Source of the DNA: Microbacterium candidum
GTDB lineage: Bacteria > Actinomycetota > Actinomycetes > Actinomycetales > Microbacteriaceae
Assembly (NCBI RefSeq): GCF_030315975.1
Contig: NZ_JASXSZ010000003.1
Location: forward strand, 241,069-305,068
Direction of reading: 5' to 3'
DNA: 64,000 bases
Part shown: piece after piece, positions 8,098-20,271 of the stretch
Layout: each line of letters opens with the position of its first letter
How positions within the stretch are numbered: position 1 is the first letter of the stretch
Made by a program: the position numbers and the translations under genes
The notes under the pieces: model-generated
What the model was told of the DNA's origin: nothing
Seen by the model: only the letters and a program-made list of their open reading frames with translations
The model's database searches: none

Positions 8098-8839
8098 GCA
8101 CGGGCGCGAGCACGGCGACGGCGAGACCCCAGGCGGCGCACGCCACCGACCAGGCCGGCGGCAGCGCGGTCGGGGTCTCGGGCCACGCCCAGGACACGAG
8201 TCCGAGGTAGAACGCGCAGACGCCTGCGCTGAGCCCCGTGAACATCCGTCCGCGCGGCCAGAACGCCGCGAGGACCGCGAGTGACGGCAACGCGACGGCG
8301 AGCGCCCCCTGCACGCCCAGGTGGTCGATGTCCATCGTGTAGTCCGCATCGATCAGTCGCTGCAGCTCCCGCGGCCACAGCGAGACCGCGTAGGCGATCC
8401 ATGCGGGTGCGGCGACCACCGCGACGGCGAGAAGCGGCCCCGCTCGCCGCGGTCGGGTGAGAGCGGGAAGTCGCGGAAGACCGGAGGCGATGAACACCTC
8501 ACCGGCGAGCAGCGCGATGACGATGCCGAGGCGCCAGTCGGCGGTGGCGACGGCGGCGACCGCCAGGGCGGCGACGGCGACGAGAAGCTGACCCTGCGCG
8601 ATGTCGGAGAACCGCGGCGCCGCCGCGAGCACGATGAACGGGACCGCCACCAGGACCCCCATGAACAGGCCCCAGCCGGCCTCGAGGACCTGGTACCAGT
8701 CCGGGTCCCACGTGACGAGGAGATCGGGGATGCCGAAGCCGGGCACCGTCAGCCAGCTGAGCGCGAAGAGCCCGGCCAGAACGCGACGCGTCACGGTCAC
8801 CCAGGTGCGCGGCCCGACGGCCGTGATGTCGATCGTCAC
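8018..8839 (-). CDS. Polytopic membrane protein of unknown function
   Basis: Protein of about 273 aa starting VTIDITAVGPRTWVTVTRR, with roughly seven hydrophobic segments, for example RVLAGLFALSWLTVPGFG, LVAVAALAVAAVATADW and GLAVAVLAPVL, then a basic tail. I do not recognise the family. GTG 8839 lies 2 bases after the stop of the upstream membrane gene, so the two are surely cotranscribed. Its last 80 bases overlap, in convergent orientation, the 3' end of the MBL/Rieske gene. The tail encoded there (RPRGRSRRG...) has no obvious structure. Confidence 0.7.
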   Translation of the reverse strand: MTIDITAVGPRTWVTVTRRVLAGLFALSWLTVPGFGIPDLLVTWDPDWYQVLEAGWGLFMGVLVAVPFIVLAAAPRFSDIAQGQLLVAVAALAVAAVATADWRLGIVIALLAGEVFIASGLPRLPALTRPRRAGPLLAVAVVAAPAWIAYAVSLWPRELQRLIDADYTMDIDHLGVQGALAVALPSLAVLAAFWPRGRMFTGLSAGVCAFYLGLVSWAWPETPTALPPAWSVACAAWGLAVAVLAPVLRPRGRSRRGTARPRPHERGSSAPAM

Positions 8840-8841
8840 GG

Positions 8842-9405
8842 TCAGGCCGCCGCGTGCCGTGCGTCGCGGCCGAGTCGCGCGGTCGCGGACACCAAGCCGA
8901 CGATGTGCGCGGCTGCGAACGCGGCGACGAGCCCCCAGAGGAGCGGCTCCGTGCCGCCGGTCGTGAAGGACAGGGCGGAGGTAGCGATGGCCCCCACGCC
9001 GAGGATGGGGACGACGATGAGCAGAGCGAGACTGACACGGTGCGACATCGCCGGCTGGTGGCGGGTCCGCGCGAGCGTCCAGACGAGCGCTGCGGCGAGC
9101 AGCGGCAGCCAGATCCCGACGACCCAGGCGAGCAGAGCTGCTGCGACGGCGGACAGGAGGCCGAGGCCGCCGATGGCGAGCGATGGCGCATCCATCCGGC
9201 CGGCGCGGCGGGCGCTCAGTCCCACGAGCGCACCTGTCGTGGCCAGCGCCGCGAGCGCGATGAACGCCGACGAGAGGAGATAGCGGGAGACGGACCACCC
9301 GTCGTCGCCGATCCCCATTCCGAACCACGTGATCACGAACGTGCAGAGCCACAGCACGGTGGCGGCGTCGAGGAACACCTCGGCGCGGCGGACGAACAGG
9401 GACAC
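8842..9405 (-). CDS. Membrane protein of unknown function
   Basis: Protein of 187 aa with about five hydrophobic helices (VFLDAATVLWLCTFVITW near the start, LLAWVVGIWLPLLAAALVW in the middle, PLLWGLVAAFAAAHIVGLV near the end). GTG 9405 is preferred to the in-frame ATG at 9456 because AGAGGAG lies just upstream of it and the first helix begins nearby. It is the first gene of a two-gene operon with the membrane protein ending at 8018. No family is recognised. Confidence 0.7.
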   Translation of the reverse strand: MSLFVRRAEVFLDAATVLWLCTFVITWFGMGIGDDGWSVSRYLLSSAFIALAALATTGALVGLSARRAGRMDAPSLAIGGLGLLSAVAAALLAWVVGIWLPLLAAALVWTLARTRHQPAMSHRVSLALLIVVPILGVGAIATSALSFTTGGTEPLLWGLVAAFAAAHIVGLVSATARLGRDARHAAA

Positions 9406-9545
9406 GGTTCTCCTCTGGTGGTCTCGAGCGTGCGACGGCGCCGTGGCGCGCCGCACATCGGCGCTGCGCCGATGCCTCTTCAGAGCCTCGGAACAGCGGG
9501 GTGATACATCCGGATCCGCGTATCACCGTCGGGGAGGGCGGCTCC

Positions 9546-9571
9546 TAGTCTGCGGTTCCCACAATCGTGGG
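9546..9571 (+). promoter_or_regulatory. Promoter and short hairpin upstream of the DoxX-like gene
   Basis: TAGTCT (9546-9551) looks like a -10 box. Just after it CCCAC (9558-9562) and GTGGG (9567-9571) form a 5-bp hairpin near the likely RNA 5' end. The ribosome binding site GAGGAG follows before ATG 9596. A role for the hairpin is conjecture. Confidence 0.35.
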
Positions 9572-9595
9572 ACTTATCGACTGAGGAGTCGCACA

Positions 9596-10123
9596 ATGAC
9601 CACCATCCCTGTCCGTACAGGAGCCGTGACCACGGCGGCTCCGACCCGTGAATCCGCGTTCGCGAAGGCGATGCGGCTCGAGGCGCAGCTGGAGGGCGGC
9701 GTGAAGACGCTGCTCGAACGCTGGTCCATCCCGATGCTGCGGATCGCGCTCGGGCTCGTCTTCCTCGTGTTCGGCGTCCTGAAGTTCCTCCCGGGCGTGA
9801 GCCCGATCGAGGCTCTCGTCGCCCGTACGTGGAACGTGCTGTCGTTCGGCATGGTCACGGGATACCCGGCGCTGGCGATCACGGCGGCGATGGAGTCGCT
9901 CGTCGGCATCCTGCTCGTCGTCGGCGCCTTCCAGCGCTTCGCACTGGCGCTGCTGGCCGTCACGTTCGTCGGCATCCTGTCGCCGCTCGTGTTCTTCACC
10001 GGCGACCTGTTCACGCCGGCACCCACGCTCACCGCGCAGTACATCCTGAAGGACGTCGTGCTCGTGTGCGCCGCGCTCGTCGTCGCATCGCGCGCCCTGA
10101 AGGCGGCTCCGAAGAAGAGCTGA
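9596..10123 (+). CDS. DoxX-like membrane protein
   Basis: Protein of 175 aa with a cytoplasmic N-terminal stretch of about 40 residues and four hydrophobic helices: MLRIALGLVFLVFGVLKFLP, TGYPALAITAAMESLVGILL, ALALLAVTFVGILSPLVFF and YILKDVVLVCAALVVASRA. The four-helix pattern and the FGVLKFLP and ILKDVVL motifs are those of DoxX/DUF417-type proteins, some of which act in thiol-oxidant defence in actinobacteria. No oxidoreductase partner is adjacent. ATG 9596 follows a GAGGAG site. A hairpin terminator lies immediately downstream. Confidence 0.75.
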   Translation: MTTIPVRTGAVTTAAPTRESAFAKAMRLEAQLEGGVKTLLERWSIPMLRIALGLVFLVFGVLKFLPGVSPIEALVARTWNVLSFGMVTGYPALAITAAMESLVGILLVVGAFQRFALALLAVTFVGILSPLVFFTGDLFTPAPTLTAQYILKDVVLVCAALVVASRALKAAPKKS

Positions 10124-10131
10124 CCGGCTGT

Positions 10132-10176
10132 GCGAAGGGGCGGGGCGGATCGTCAGGATCCGTCCCGCCCCTTCGC
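10132..10176 (+). terminator. Hairpin terminator between the DoxX-like gene and pyrR
   Basis: A near-perfect inverted repeat of about 20 bp (left arm from GCGAAGGGGCGGG, right arm ending CCCGCCCCTTCGC) around a short loop starts 8 bases after the DoxX stop. No T-tract follows, as is usual in high-GC actinobacteria. The pyrR -10 box starts at the next base. Confidence 0.75.
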
Positions 10177-10182
10177 TAGACT
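10177..10182 (+). promoter_or_regulatory. -10 box of the pyr operon promoter
   Basis: TAGACT, 54 bases before the pyrR ATG. This leaves a leader of roughly 45 bases that contains the PyrR-binding loop. Confidence 0.55.
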
Positions 10183-10207
10183 GAGGGGACTAGCAACCTT
10201 TAAGCCC

Positions 10208-10219
10208 GTCCTGTGAGGC
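10208..10219 (+). promoter_or_regulatory. PyrR mRNA-binding loop in the pyr leader
   Basis: GTCCTGTGAGGC matches the PyrR RNA recognition loop (TCC, purine/T, G, N, GAGG). It sits just upstream of the pyrR ribosome binding site (GAGAAGGGAG, 10221-10230). No attenuator hairpin with a T-tract follows. As in mycobacteria, PyrR with UMP would most likely repress by blocking ribosome access. Confidence 0.65.
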
Positions 10220-10236
10220 GGAGAAGGGAGCGGCGG

Positions 10237-10770
10237 ATGAGCGCACGTACCGTGCTGCACGAAGCCGACATCGCCCGTGCCCTGACTCGGATCTCCCACG
10301 AGATCCTGGAGTCCAACAAGGGGCCCGACGGTCTGGTGCTCCTCGGCATCCCGACTCGCGGCGTCACCCTCGCCCAGCGCATCGCGCGCCTGCTCGGCGA
10401 GATCTCGGGGGAGGCGATCCCCACCGGCGCCCTCGACGTCACGATGTACCGCGACGATCTGCACCGCAACCCGACGCGCACTCCGCAGCCCACGCAGATC
10501 CCGGCCGGCGGGATCGACGGCAAAGTCGTCGTCCTCGTCGACGACGTCCTGTTCTCCGGGCGCAGCATCCGCGCCGCGCTCGATGCCCTGCAGGACATCG
10601 GCCGCCCCGCGATCGTGCGTCTCGCGACGCTCGTCGACCGCGGGCACCGCGAGCTCCCCATCCGCCCCGACTTCGTCGGCAAGAACCTGCCGAGCGCGCG
10701 CGACGAGCGCGTCCGGGTGCGGCTCATCGAGGTCGACGGCGACGACGCCGTCACGATCGAGGGGGAGTGA
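10237..10770 (+). CDS. pyrR: Bifunctional pyr operon regulator / uracil phosphoribosyltransferase
   Basis: Protein of 177 aa of the type I phosphoribosyltransferase fold with the PRPP motif [18 protein letters not shown] at about residues 98-115. It binds pyr mRNA in response to UMP and has some uracil phosphoribosyltransferase activity. ATG 10237 has a purine-rich site at 10221-10230; the earlier in-frame ATG at 10213 would lie inside the RNA-binding loop region. First gene of the pyrimidine operon; its stop touches the start of pyrB. Confidence 0.95.
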   Translation: MSARTVLHEADIARALTRISHEILESNKGPDGLVLLGIPTRGVTLAQRIARLLGEISGEAIPTGALDVTMYRDDLHRNPTRTPQPTQIPAGGIDGKVVVLVDDVLFSGRSIRAALDALQDIGRPAIVRLATLVDRGHRELPIRPDFVGKNLPSARDERVRVRLIEVDGDDAVTIEGE

Positions 10771-10775
10771 CCGGG

Positions 10776-11738
10776 ATGCGGCATCTGCTCGACACGAAGA
10801 CCCTCTCCCGCGAGGACGCCCTCCGCATCCTCGATGTCGCGGAGGACATGGCCGACGCGCAGCAACGCGAGGTCAAGAAGCTGCCGGCTCTGCGCGGCAA
10901 GACCGTCGTGAACCTCTTCTTCGAGGACTCGACGCGCACGCGCATCTCCTTCGAGGCGGCGGCCAAGCGCCTGTCGGCCGATGTCATCAACTTCTCCGCG
11001 AAGGGATCGAGCGTCTCGAAGGGCGAGTCCCTGCAGGACACCGCGCAGACGCTTCAGGCGATGGGGGCGGATGCGGTGGTCATCCGCCACGGCGCGTCGG
11101 GGGCCCCCCGCACGCTCGCGACGAGCGGCTGGATCACGGGGAGCGTCCTGAACGCCGGCGACGGCACGCACGAGCACCCCACGCAGGCGCTCCTCGACGC
11201 GTACTCGATGCGCAAGCGTCGCTACGGCGCGGACAGCCGCGGGCGGGACCTGGAAGGCTTCCGCGTCACGGTCGTCGGCGACATCCTGCACTCGCGCGTC
11301 GCCCGCTCGAACGTGTGGCTGCTGAACACCCTGGGCGCCGAGGTGACGCTCGTGGGTCCGCCGACGCTGATCCCGCAGGACGTCACGGCGTGGCCCGCCC
11401 GCATCCTGTTCGACCTGGACGAGGCGATCGCCGACGGCCCCGATGCGCTCATGATGCTGCGCATCCAGCTCGAGCGGATGAACGCCGCGTACTTCCCGAA
11501 CGAGCGCGAATACACGCGCACATGGGGCCTCGACGCCGACCGGCTGGCGGCCCTGCCCGCCGATAGCATTGTGATGCACCCCGGACCCATGAACCGGGGG
11601 CTGGAGATCTCCGCCGACGCCGCCGATTCGCCGCGTTCGACCGTGCTCGAGCAGGTCGCGAACGGCGTCTCGGTGCGGATGGCCGCGCTGTACCTGCTGC
11701 TGGCAGGCGAGCGCAACGAGAAGGAGGACGCCCGATGA
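10776..11738 (+). CDS. pyrB: Aspartate carbamoyltransferase catalytic subunit
   Basis: Protein of 320 aa that joins carbamoyl phosphate and aspartate to carbamoyl aspartate. Carbamoyl-phosphate motif [13 protein letters not shown] near residue 48, second motif HPTQALLD near 134, and HPGPMNRG near the end. No pyrI regulatory gene is present, as usual in actinobacteria. ATG 10776 is preferred, with GGGGGAG at 10761-10767; GTG 10767, overlapping the pyrR stop by four bases, is an alternative. Confidence 0.96.
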   Translation: MRHLLDTKTLSREDALRILDVAEDMADAQQREVKKLPALRGKTVVNLFFEDSTRTRISFEAAAKRLSADVINFSAKGSSVSKGESLQDTAQTLQAMGADAVVIRHGASGAPRTLATSGWITGSVLNAGDGTHEHPTQALLDAYSMRKRRYGADSRGRDLEGFRVTVVGDILHSRVARSNVWLLNTLGAEVTLVGPPTLIPQDVTAWPARILFDLDEAIADGPDALMMLRIQLERMNAAYFPNEREYTRTWGLDADRLAALPADSIVMHPGPMNRGLEISADAADSPRSTVLEQVANGVSVRMAALYLLLAGERNEKEDAR

Positions 11739-13069
11739 CCGCCCTTCACCCGGATGCCGGCAGCCCCGGCACCACGATCTACCGCGGCGCCCGCATCGAG
11801 GGCGGCGACACCGCCGATATCCTCGTCGAGGGAGACCGCATCGCCGAGGTCGGCACGGGTCTCTCGCGGGCCGGCGCGACCGTCGTGGACGTCGACGGAC
11901 TCGTGGCGCTGCCCGGTCTCGTCGACCTCCACACGCACCTCCGCGAGCCGGGATACGAGGCGTCGGAGACGATCCTCACCGGGTCGCGCGCGGCTGCCGC
12001 CGGTGGATACACGGCCGTCTTCGCGATGCCCAACACTTCGCCGGTGGCCGACACCGCCGGTGTCGTGGAGCAGGAGCTGTCTCTCGGCGAGGTCGCGGGC
12101 TACGTCACGGTCCAGCCGATCGGCGCCGTCACCGTCGGTCAGAAGGGCGAGCGCCTCGCGGAGCTCGGTGCGATGGCCCGTTCGCGCGCCCGGGTGCGTG
12201 TCTTCAGCGACGACGGCTTCTGCGTGTCCGACCCGCTCATCATGCGCCGCGCGCTCGAGTACGTGAAGGCCTTCGACGGCGTGATCGCACAGCACGCACA
12301 GGACCCGCGCCTCACCGAGGGCGCGCAGATGAACGAGGGCGCCGTCTCGGCCGAGCTCGGCCTCGCCGGCTGGCCCGCGGTCGCCGAGGAGTCGATCATC
12401 GCCCGCGACGTGCTCCTCGCCCAGCACGTCGGCTCGCGCCTGCACGTGTGCCACCTGTCGACGGCAGGCTCGGTCGACATCATCCGCTGGGCCAAGGCCC
12501 GCGGCATCCCGGTCACCGCCGAGGTCACCCCTCACCACCTGCTCCTCACGGAAGAGCTCGTGCGCGGCTACGACGCGCGCTTCAAGGTCAATCCGCCGCT
12601 GCGCCGCGACGAGGACGTCCTCGCGGTGCGCCAGGGGCTCGCCGACGGCACGATCGACATCGTCGCCACGGACCACGCTCCTCATCCGGACGAGGCGAAG
12701 TCGTGCGAGTGGCAGGCGGCCGCGAACGGCATGGTGGGCCTGGAGAGCGCGCTCCGCGTCGTCCAGCAGGCCATGGTCGACACCGGACTGCTCGAGTGGG
12801 CCGACGTCGCGCGCGTGATGTCGCGCACGCCCGCGCAGATCGGCCGCCTGGACGGTCACGGGCGCCCGATCGCCGTCGGGGAGCCGGCGGAGCTGACGTT
12901 CCACGACCCGTCGGTCGCCGCGGTCTTCGGCTCCGACGACCTCCGCGGCCGCAGCCGCAACTCGCCGTACCTCGGGCGCGAGCTGCCCGGGCGCGTGGTG
13001 TGGACGCTGCACCGCGGTGTGCCCACCGTCGCGGACGGCGTCCTGGCCGAGGCTGGAGTCCTCGCGTGA
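11735..13069 (+). CDS. pyrC: Dihydroorotase
   Basis: Protein of 444 aa, the length of type I dihydroorotases, which close carbamoyl aspartate to dihydroorotate. Metal ligands His66 and His68 ([10 protein letters not shown]); later motifs [10 protein letters not shown] and [11 protein letters not shown] supply further metal and catalytic residues. ATG 11735 overlaps the pyrB stop (ATGA), indicating translational coupling. Confidence 0.96.
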   Translation: MTALHPDAGSPGTTIYRGARIEGGDTADILVEGDRIAEVGTGLSRAGATVVDVDGLVALPGLVDLHTHLREPGYEASETILTGSRAAAAGGYTAVFAMPNTSPVADTAGVVEQELSLGEVAGYVTVQPIGAVTVGQKGERLAELGAMARSRARVRVFSDDGFCVSDPLIMRRALEYVKAFDGVIAQHAQDPRLTEGAQMNEGAVSAELGLAGWPAVAEESIIARDVLLAQHVGSRLHVCHLSTAGSVDIIRWAKARGIPVTAEVTPHHLLLTEELVRGYDARFKVNPPLRRDEDVLAVRQGLADGTIDIVATDHAPHPDEAKSCEWQAAANGMVGLESALRVVQQAMVDTGLLEWADVARVMSRTPAQIGRLDGHGRPIAVGEPAELTFHDPSVAAVFGSDDLRGRSRNSPYLGRELPGRVVWTLHRGVPTVADGVLAEAGVLA

Positions 13070-13623
13070 GCCATGTGACGGCGACGATCCTCATCGTCCT
13101 GTTCGTCGCAGCCGTCGGCGCGGGTGCGCTGTGGGGCTGGAGCCGCCGCGCGAAGCGCGACGCCACCCCGCTCTTCACAGCCGGAGAGCTTCCCGCGGAT
13201 GCGCACGTGCACGCATCGTTCGACACGCTCTACGTCGCCACGACTCGGCACGACGAGCCGCTGGAGCGGCTGGCCGCGCCCGGGCTCGGCATGCGGTCGT
13301 TCGCCGCGGTCGTGATCGCGGATGCGGGTGTCGAGGTCGACCTCGGCGGAAAGACCCGCTTCGTCCTCAGCCCGGACCGCATCATCGAGGTCGGCCAGTC
13401 GACGGTCGTGATCGACCGCGTCGTCGAGAAGGACGGTCTCGTCCGCCTCGTGTGGCGCACCGACGCCGACACGACGGTCGACTCGTACTTCCGCCCGACG
13501 GATGCCTCGGCCCGCGCCCTCGCGGACGCGATCCACGACATCCTCCCCGAATCTGCGCAGGGCCCCGACACCGGATCGGGCCCCGCATCCGCCACAGACT
13601 CCCAGACAGGAGCCGACGCATGA
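13066..13623 (+). CDS. PH-like membrane-anchored protein of the pyr operon
   Basis: Protein of 185 aa with one N-terminal membrane helix (about residues 5-25, [20 protein letters not shown]), then a soluble domain of about 130 residues and a low-complexity Gly/Ser/Asp tail. A gene of this size and topology is conserved between pyrC and carA in actinobacteria (position of Rv1382 in Mycobacterium tuberculosis), and the soluble part is classed as PH-like. Its job is unknown; membrane tethering of the pathway is only a guess. GTG 13066 overlaps the pyrC stop and the stop overlaps carA, so the gene is locked into the operon. Confidence 0.8.
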   Translation: MSHVTATILIVLFVAAVGAGALWGWSRRAKRDATPLFTAGELPADAHVHASFDTLYVATTRHDEPLERLAAPGLGMRSFAAVVIADAGVEVDLGGKTRFVLSPDRIIEVGQSTVVIDRVVEKDGLVRLVWRTDADTTVDSYFRPTDASARALADAIHDILPESAQGPDTGSGPASATDSQTGADA

Positions 13624-14763
13624 CCTTCACCACAGACCCCGCCGTCCTCGTCCTCGAGGACGGCACCCGCCACGTCGGACGCGCCTATGGCGCCCGCGGC
13701 ACGACCCTGGGCGAGGTCGTCTTCGCCACCGGCATGACCGGCTACCAGGAGACCCTCACCGACCCGTCCTACGCCGGCCAGATCGTGCTGCAGACGGCGC
13801 CGCACATCGGCAACACCGGCATGAACGACGAAGACCCGGAATCGCGCCGCATCTGGGTCGCGGGCTACATCGTGCGCGACCCCTCCCGCGTCGTGTCTAA
13901 CTGGCGCGCCGACGAGTCGCTCGACGACGCCCTCGTGAACGACGGCATCGTCGGGATCAGCGGCATCGACACCCGCGCGGTCACCCGGCACATCCGGTCC
14001 GCGGGCAGCATGCGCGGCGGGATCTTCTCCGGGGACGCCGCATCCATCGACCCGGACGAGCAGGTGCGCATCGTGCGCGAGGCGCCGCAGATGGCCGGCC
14101 TGAACCTCTCCGCCGAGGTCTCGGTGGCCACCGCCGAGGTGACCCGGGCGACAGGGGAGCGGATCGGCAACCTCGCCGTCCTCGACCTCGGCGTCAAGCA
14201 GGCGACGATCGACAACCTCGCCGCGCGGGGCTTCGACGTGCACGTCCTGCCGCAGGACGTCACGATCGACGACATCCGCGCGATCGACCCTGTCGCCGTC
14301 TTCTACTCGAACGGACCGGGCGATCCCGCGGCCTCGGGCGACCACGTCGAGCTGCTGCGCGCCGTCCTCGACGAGCGGCTGCCGTTCTTCGGCATCTGCT
14401 TCGGCAACCAGCTCCTCGGCCGCGCCCTCGGCTTCGGCACGTACAAGCTGCCCTTCGGCCACCGCGGCATCAACCAGCCCGTGCTCGACAAGGCGACGGG
14501 CCGCGTCGAGATCACGGCGCACAACCACGGCTTCGCGGTCGACGCGCCGATCGAGGGCGAAGTGGAGAGTCCGAACGGCTACGGCCGCGTCGAGGTCAGC
14601 CACATCGGCCTCAACGACCGTGTCGTCGAAGGGCTGCGCGCCCTCGACATCCCGGCGTTCTCGGTCCAGTACCACCCGGAGGCGGCGGCAGGCCCGCACG
14701 ACGCCAACTACCTCTTCGACCGCTTCCGCGACCTGGTCGTCGCCAACCTGGAGACCCACAAGA

Positions 14764-14771
<8 letters not shown>
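13620..14771 (+). CDS. carA: Carbamoyl-phosphate synthase small subunit
   Basis: Protein of 383 aa with an N-terminal CPSase-small domain and a C-terminal class I glutamine amidotransferase. The nucleophile is Cys260 in [16 protein letters not shown], and the His of QYHPEA completes the triad. It makes ammonia from glutamine for CarB. ATG 13620 overlaps the preceding stop, and the stop lies 8 bases inside carB. Confidence 0.97.
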
Positions 14772-18047
<3,276 letters not shown>

Positions 18048-18051
<4 letters not shown>

Positions 18052-18863
18052 GCGACTTCGGCGCACGGCTGGCCGCCGCGTTCCACACGCACGGCCGGCT
18101 GTGCGTCGGCATCGACCCGCACGAGGCGCTGCTCGCCGAGTGGGGGCTTCCGGAGTCCGCCGCCGGCGCCCGGGAGTTCGGGCTGCGGACGGTGGATGCG
18201 GCGGCCGGCCGTGTCGGAATCGTGAAGCCGCAGGTGTCGTTCTTCGAGCGGCACGGATCGGCCGGGTTCGCCGCCCTCGAGGATGTGCTCGCCGCCGCCC
18301 GCGCGGCGGGTCTCCTCGTGATCGCGGATGCGAAGCGCGGGGACATCGGCTCGACGATGGACGCCTACGGCCGCGCGTGGCTGACTCCGGGCTCGCCGCT
18401 CGAGGCCGACGCGCTGACCGTGAGCCCGTACCTCGGCGTCGGCGCGCTGTCCGGGACGTTCGACGTCGCCGCACAGCACGGCAAGGGCCTGTTCGTCCTC
18501 GCGGCCACGAGCAATCCTGAGGGCGCGGTGCTGCAGTCCGCAGCGGCGGGGGAGCGCACCGTCGCGGCGCAGGTCGCCGCGGAGGTCGGCGAGCGCAACG
18601 GCGGCGCACAGCTCGGATCGTTCGGCCTCGTGGTCGGGGCGACGCTCGACCGAGGCGCATTCGGCCTCACCGACGAGGTGCTGTCCGGGACGCCCATCCT
18701 CGCGCCGGGCTTCGGCTTCCAGGGCGCGCGGCCCGCGGACCTCGGCCGGCTCTTCGACGCGGTGGCCGTGAACGTCGTCGCGAGCGAGAGCCGCAGCATC
18801 CTCTCGGCGGGACCGGAGGGGATCTCCGCGCGCATCGCGGAGCGTGCCGCGCTGTACGCTTGA
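18048..18863 (+). CDS. pyrF: Orotidine 5'-phosphate decarboxylase (type 2)
   Basis: Protein of 271 aa that completes UMP synthesis. The catalytic stretch [10 protein letters not shown] carries Asp94, Lys96 and Asp99. The length and the opening [18 protein letters not shown] are those of the mycobacterial-type enzyme. GTG 18048 overlaps the carB stop. pyrD and pyrE are not in this window, as in other actinobacteria. Confidence 0.95.
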
Positions 18864-18870
18864 AGATCCC

Positions 18871-19884
18871 ATGCCTGACACCCGAACTCCGCTCGATGGG
18901 GCTCCGCCCCAAACCCCCGGCGCGCCAGCACGACCGCTGAATGGGGCTCCGGCCCACACCCCCGGCGCGCCGGCGCGACCGCCCGAGGTCGACCGGGTCG
19001 CGGCCTCTCGCAACGCCGTCGCGGCCCGCCGCGCACGCGCCAGCCTGAAGCGCGATCTCGCGACTCGCGTCGTCTCCCCGCAGACCGTCCTCACCCGTGC
19101 CGCCGCGGCTCCGACCTCAGCCGCCGGCACCCTGCGCATCACCGATTTCCTGACGTCGCTCCCGGCGATCGGGGAGGGAAAGCGCGACCGCATCCTCGAC
19201 TCGCTCGCGATCTCCCCGGTCAAGCGGCTGGGCGGTCTCGGCTCCCGCCAGCGCGTGGCCCTCCAGGAGTGGCTGGACGATCGGATGCCGGAGCCGGAGC
19301 CACGGGGCGGCCGCAGCCGCCTCATCGTGCTCGCGGGTCCCACCGCGGTCGGCAAGGGCACGGTGGCCGCGCACATCCGCGATCATCACCCGGACATCCA
19401 CCTGTCCGTCTCCGCGACGACGCGGCCCCCGCGCCCGGGCGAGGTCGACGGCATCCACTACTTCTTCGTCGACGATGCGGAGTTCGATCGGCTCGTGGCG
19501 ACCGGCGCGCTGCTCGAGCACGCGACCGTCCACAACAAGTACCGCTACGGGACGCCTCGCGAGCCCATCGAGCACGTGGTGGATGCGGGCGGCACGGCTC
19601 TCCTCGAGATCGATCTGCAGGGCGCTCGCCAGGTGCGGGCGGCCGCACCGGACGCGACCCTGGTGTTCCTGCTTCCGCCGAGCTGGGACGAACTGGTCCA
19701 GCGGCTCGTCGGCCGAGGCACCGAGGACGCCGAGGAGCGGGCGCGTCGTCTGCGCACCGCGAAGGTCGAGCTGGCCGCCCAGAACGAGTTCGACTACCGC
19801 GTCGTGAACGAGGATGTCGCCACAGCGGCCGCGGAGGTCGTAGAATTGGCTCAGGCGCCTTTGCGCGCGCTTCCGCGCGCCTGA
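18871..19884 (+). CDS. gmk: Fusion of mycobacterial-type integration host factor (mIHF) and guanylate kinase
   Basis: Protein of 337 aa. Residues 1-35 are a Pro/Ala-rich linker with a tandem repeat. Residues about 36-140 match mIHF ([17 protein letters not shown], then [21 protein letters not shown]), a sequence-tolerant DNA-binding protein. Residues about 150-337 are guanylate kinase with P-loop GPTAVGKGT at 156-164 and [14 protein letters not shown]. In many actinobacteria mihF and gmk are adjacent separate genes; here one frame runs through both with no internal stop. ATG 18871 is the only good start before the mIHF domain; TACGCT at 18855-18860 may be its -10 box. Guanylate kinase converts GMP to GDP. 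Confidence 0.88.
   Translation: MPDTRTPLDGAPPQTPGAPARPLNGAPAHTPGAPARPPEVDRVAASRNAVAARRARASLKRDLATRVVSPQTVLTRAAAAPTSAAGTLRITDFLTSLPAIGEGKRDRILDSLAISPVKRLGGLGSRQRVALQEWLDDRMPEPEPRGGRSRLIVLAGPTAVGKGTVAAHIRDHHPDIHLSVSATTRPPRPGEVDGIHYFFVDDAEFDRLVATGALLEHATVHNKYRYGTPREPIEHVVDAGGTALLEIDLQGARQVRAAAPDATLVFLLPPSWDELVQRLVGRGTEDAEERARRLRTAKVELAAQNEFDYRVVNEDVATAAAEVVELAQAPLRALPRA
18896..18987 (+). repeat. Two tandem copies of an approximately 45-bp GC-rich unit in the gmk linker
   Basis: Two units of about 45 bases each begin TGGGGCTCC and contain CCCCCGGCGCGCC. They encode [13 protein letters not shown] and [13 protein letters not shown]. The first copy contains the small hairpin GGGGCTCCGCCCC; the second has one base changed there. 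The unit looks like a short dispersed repeat captured in frame. Confidence 0.7.
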
Positions 19885-19885
19885 G
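19841..19885 (+). promoter_or_regulatory. Possible rpoZ promoter and competing hairpins
   Basis: TAGAAT at 19841-19846 inside the end of gmk is followed by two mutually exclusive hairpins: CTCAGGCGC (19850-19858) with GCGCCTGAG (19877-19885), or GCGCGCG (19863-19869) with CGCGCGC (19874-19880). They could shape the rpoZ leader or simply reflect the Ala/Arg/Pro-rich C-terminus of the kinase. Confidence 0.3.
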
Positions 19886-19928
19886 CGCCGCCTCTTTGCC
19901 GCCGACATCCGAACCAGGAGGTTCCGCC

Positions 19929-20183
19929 ATGGCCGGAAACAACCAGGGCATCATCGAGCCCGCGATCGACAGCCTTCTCGAGAAGGTCGACTCGAAGTAC
20001 CAGCTCGTGATCTACGCATCGAAGCGCGCGCGTCAGATCAACGACTACTACTCCGACCTGCACGAGGGGAACCTGTTCGACAACGTCGGGCCGCTCGTCG
20101 ACTCCACCGTCGAGGACAAGCCGCTCACGGTCGCCCTCCACGAGATCAACGAGGACAAGCTCCGCCTCCGCCACGCGGAGTGA
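19929..20183 (+). CDS. rpoZ: DNA-directed RNA polymerase subunit omega
   Basis: Protein of 84 aa that helps assemble and stabilise RNA polymerase around the beta' subunit. The typical stretch [20 protein letters not shown] lies at about residues 14-33. ATG 19929 is preceded by CAGGAGG with ideal spacing. It lies 44 bases after gmk, the standard actinobacterial order, and ends before a strong hairpin. Confidence 0.95.
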   Translation: MAGNNQGIIEPAIDSLLEKVDSKYQLVIYASKRARQINDYYSDLHEGNLFDNVGPLVDSTVEDKPLTVALHEINEDKLRLRHAE

Positions 20184-20202
20184 TCCGAGTCGCACTGTTG
20201 CC

Positions 20203-20229
20203 ACGGCCGGGGACGATGTCCCCGGCCGT
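20203..20229 (+). terminator. Perfect 12-bp hairpin after rpoZ
   Basis: ACGGCCGGGGAC (20203-20214), loop GAT, GTCCCCGGCCGT (20218-20229). It lies 19 bases after the rpoZ stop and just before the metK -10 box, so it should separate the two transcripts. Confidence 0.75.
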
Positions 20230-20232
20230 CGG

Positions 20233-20238
20233 CATACT
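20233..20238 (+). promoter_or_regulatory. -10 box for metK
   Basis: CATACT right after the terminator. The 5' leader would be about 27 bases with GGAG at 20263-20266. The leader is too short for a SAM riboswitch. Confidence 0.45.
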
Positions 20239-20271
20239 GGAAGAACCGCCTCACCCGATCCTGGAGCGTCG

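Noticed and set aside
18896..18987. Direct repeats considered as a CRISPR remnant
   Set aside because: Two adjacent in-frame units without spacers, inside a coding linker; no cas genes in the window.
20184..20271. Possible SAM riboswitch before metK
   Set aside because: Only about 27 bases remain between the -10 box and ATG; the single structure present is the rpoZ terminator.
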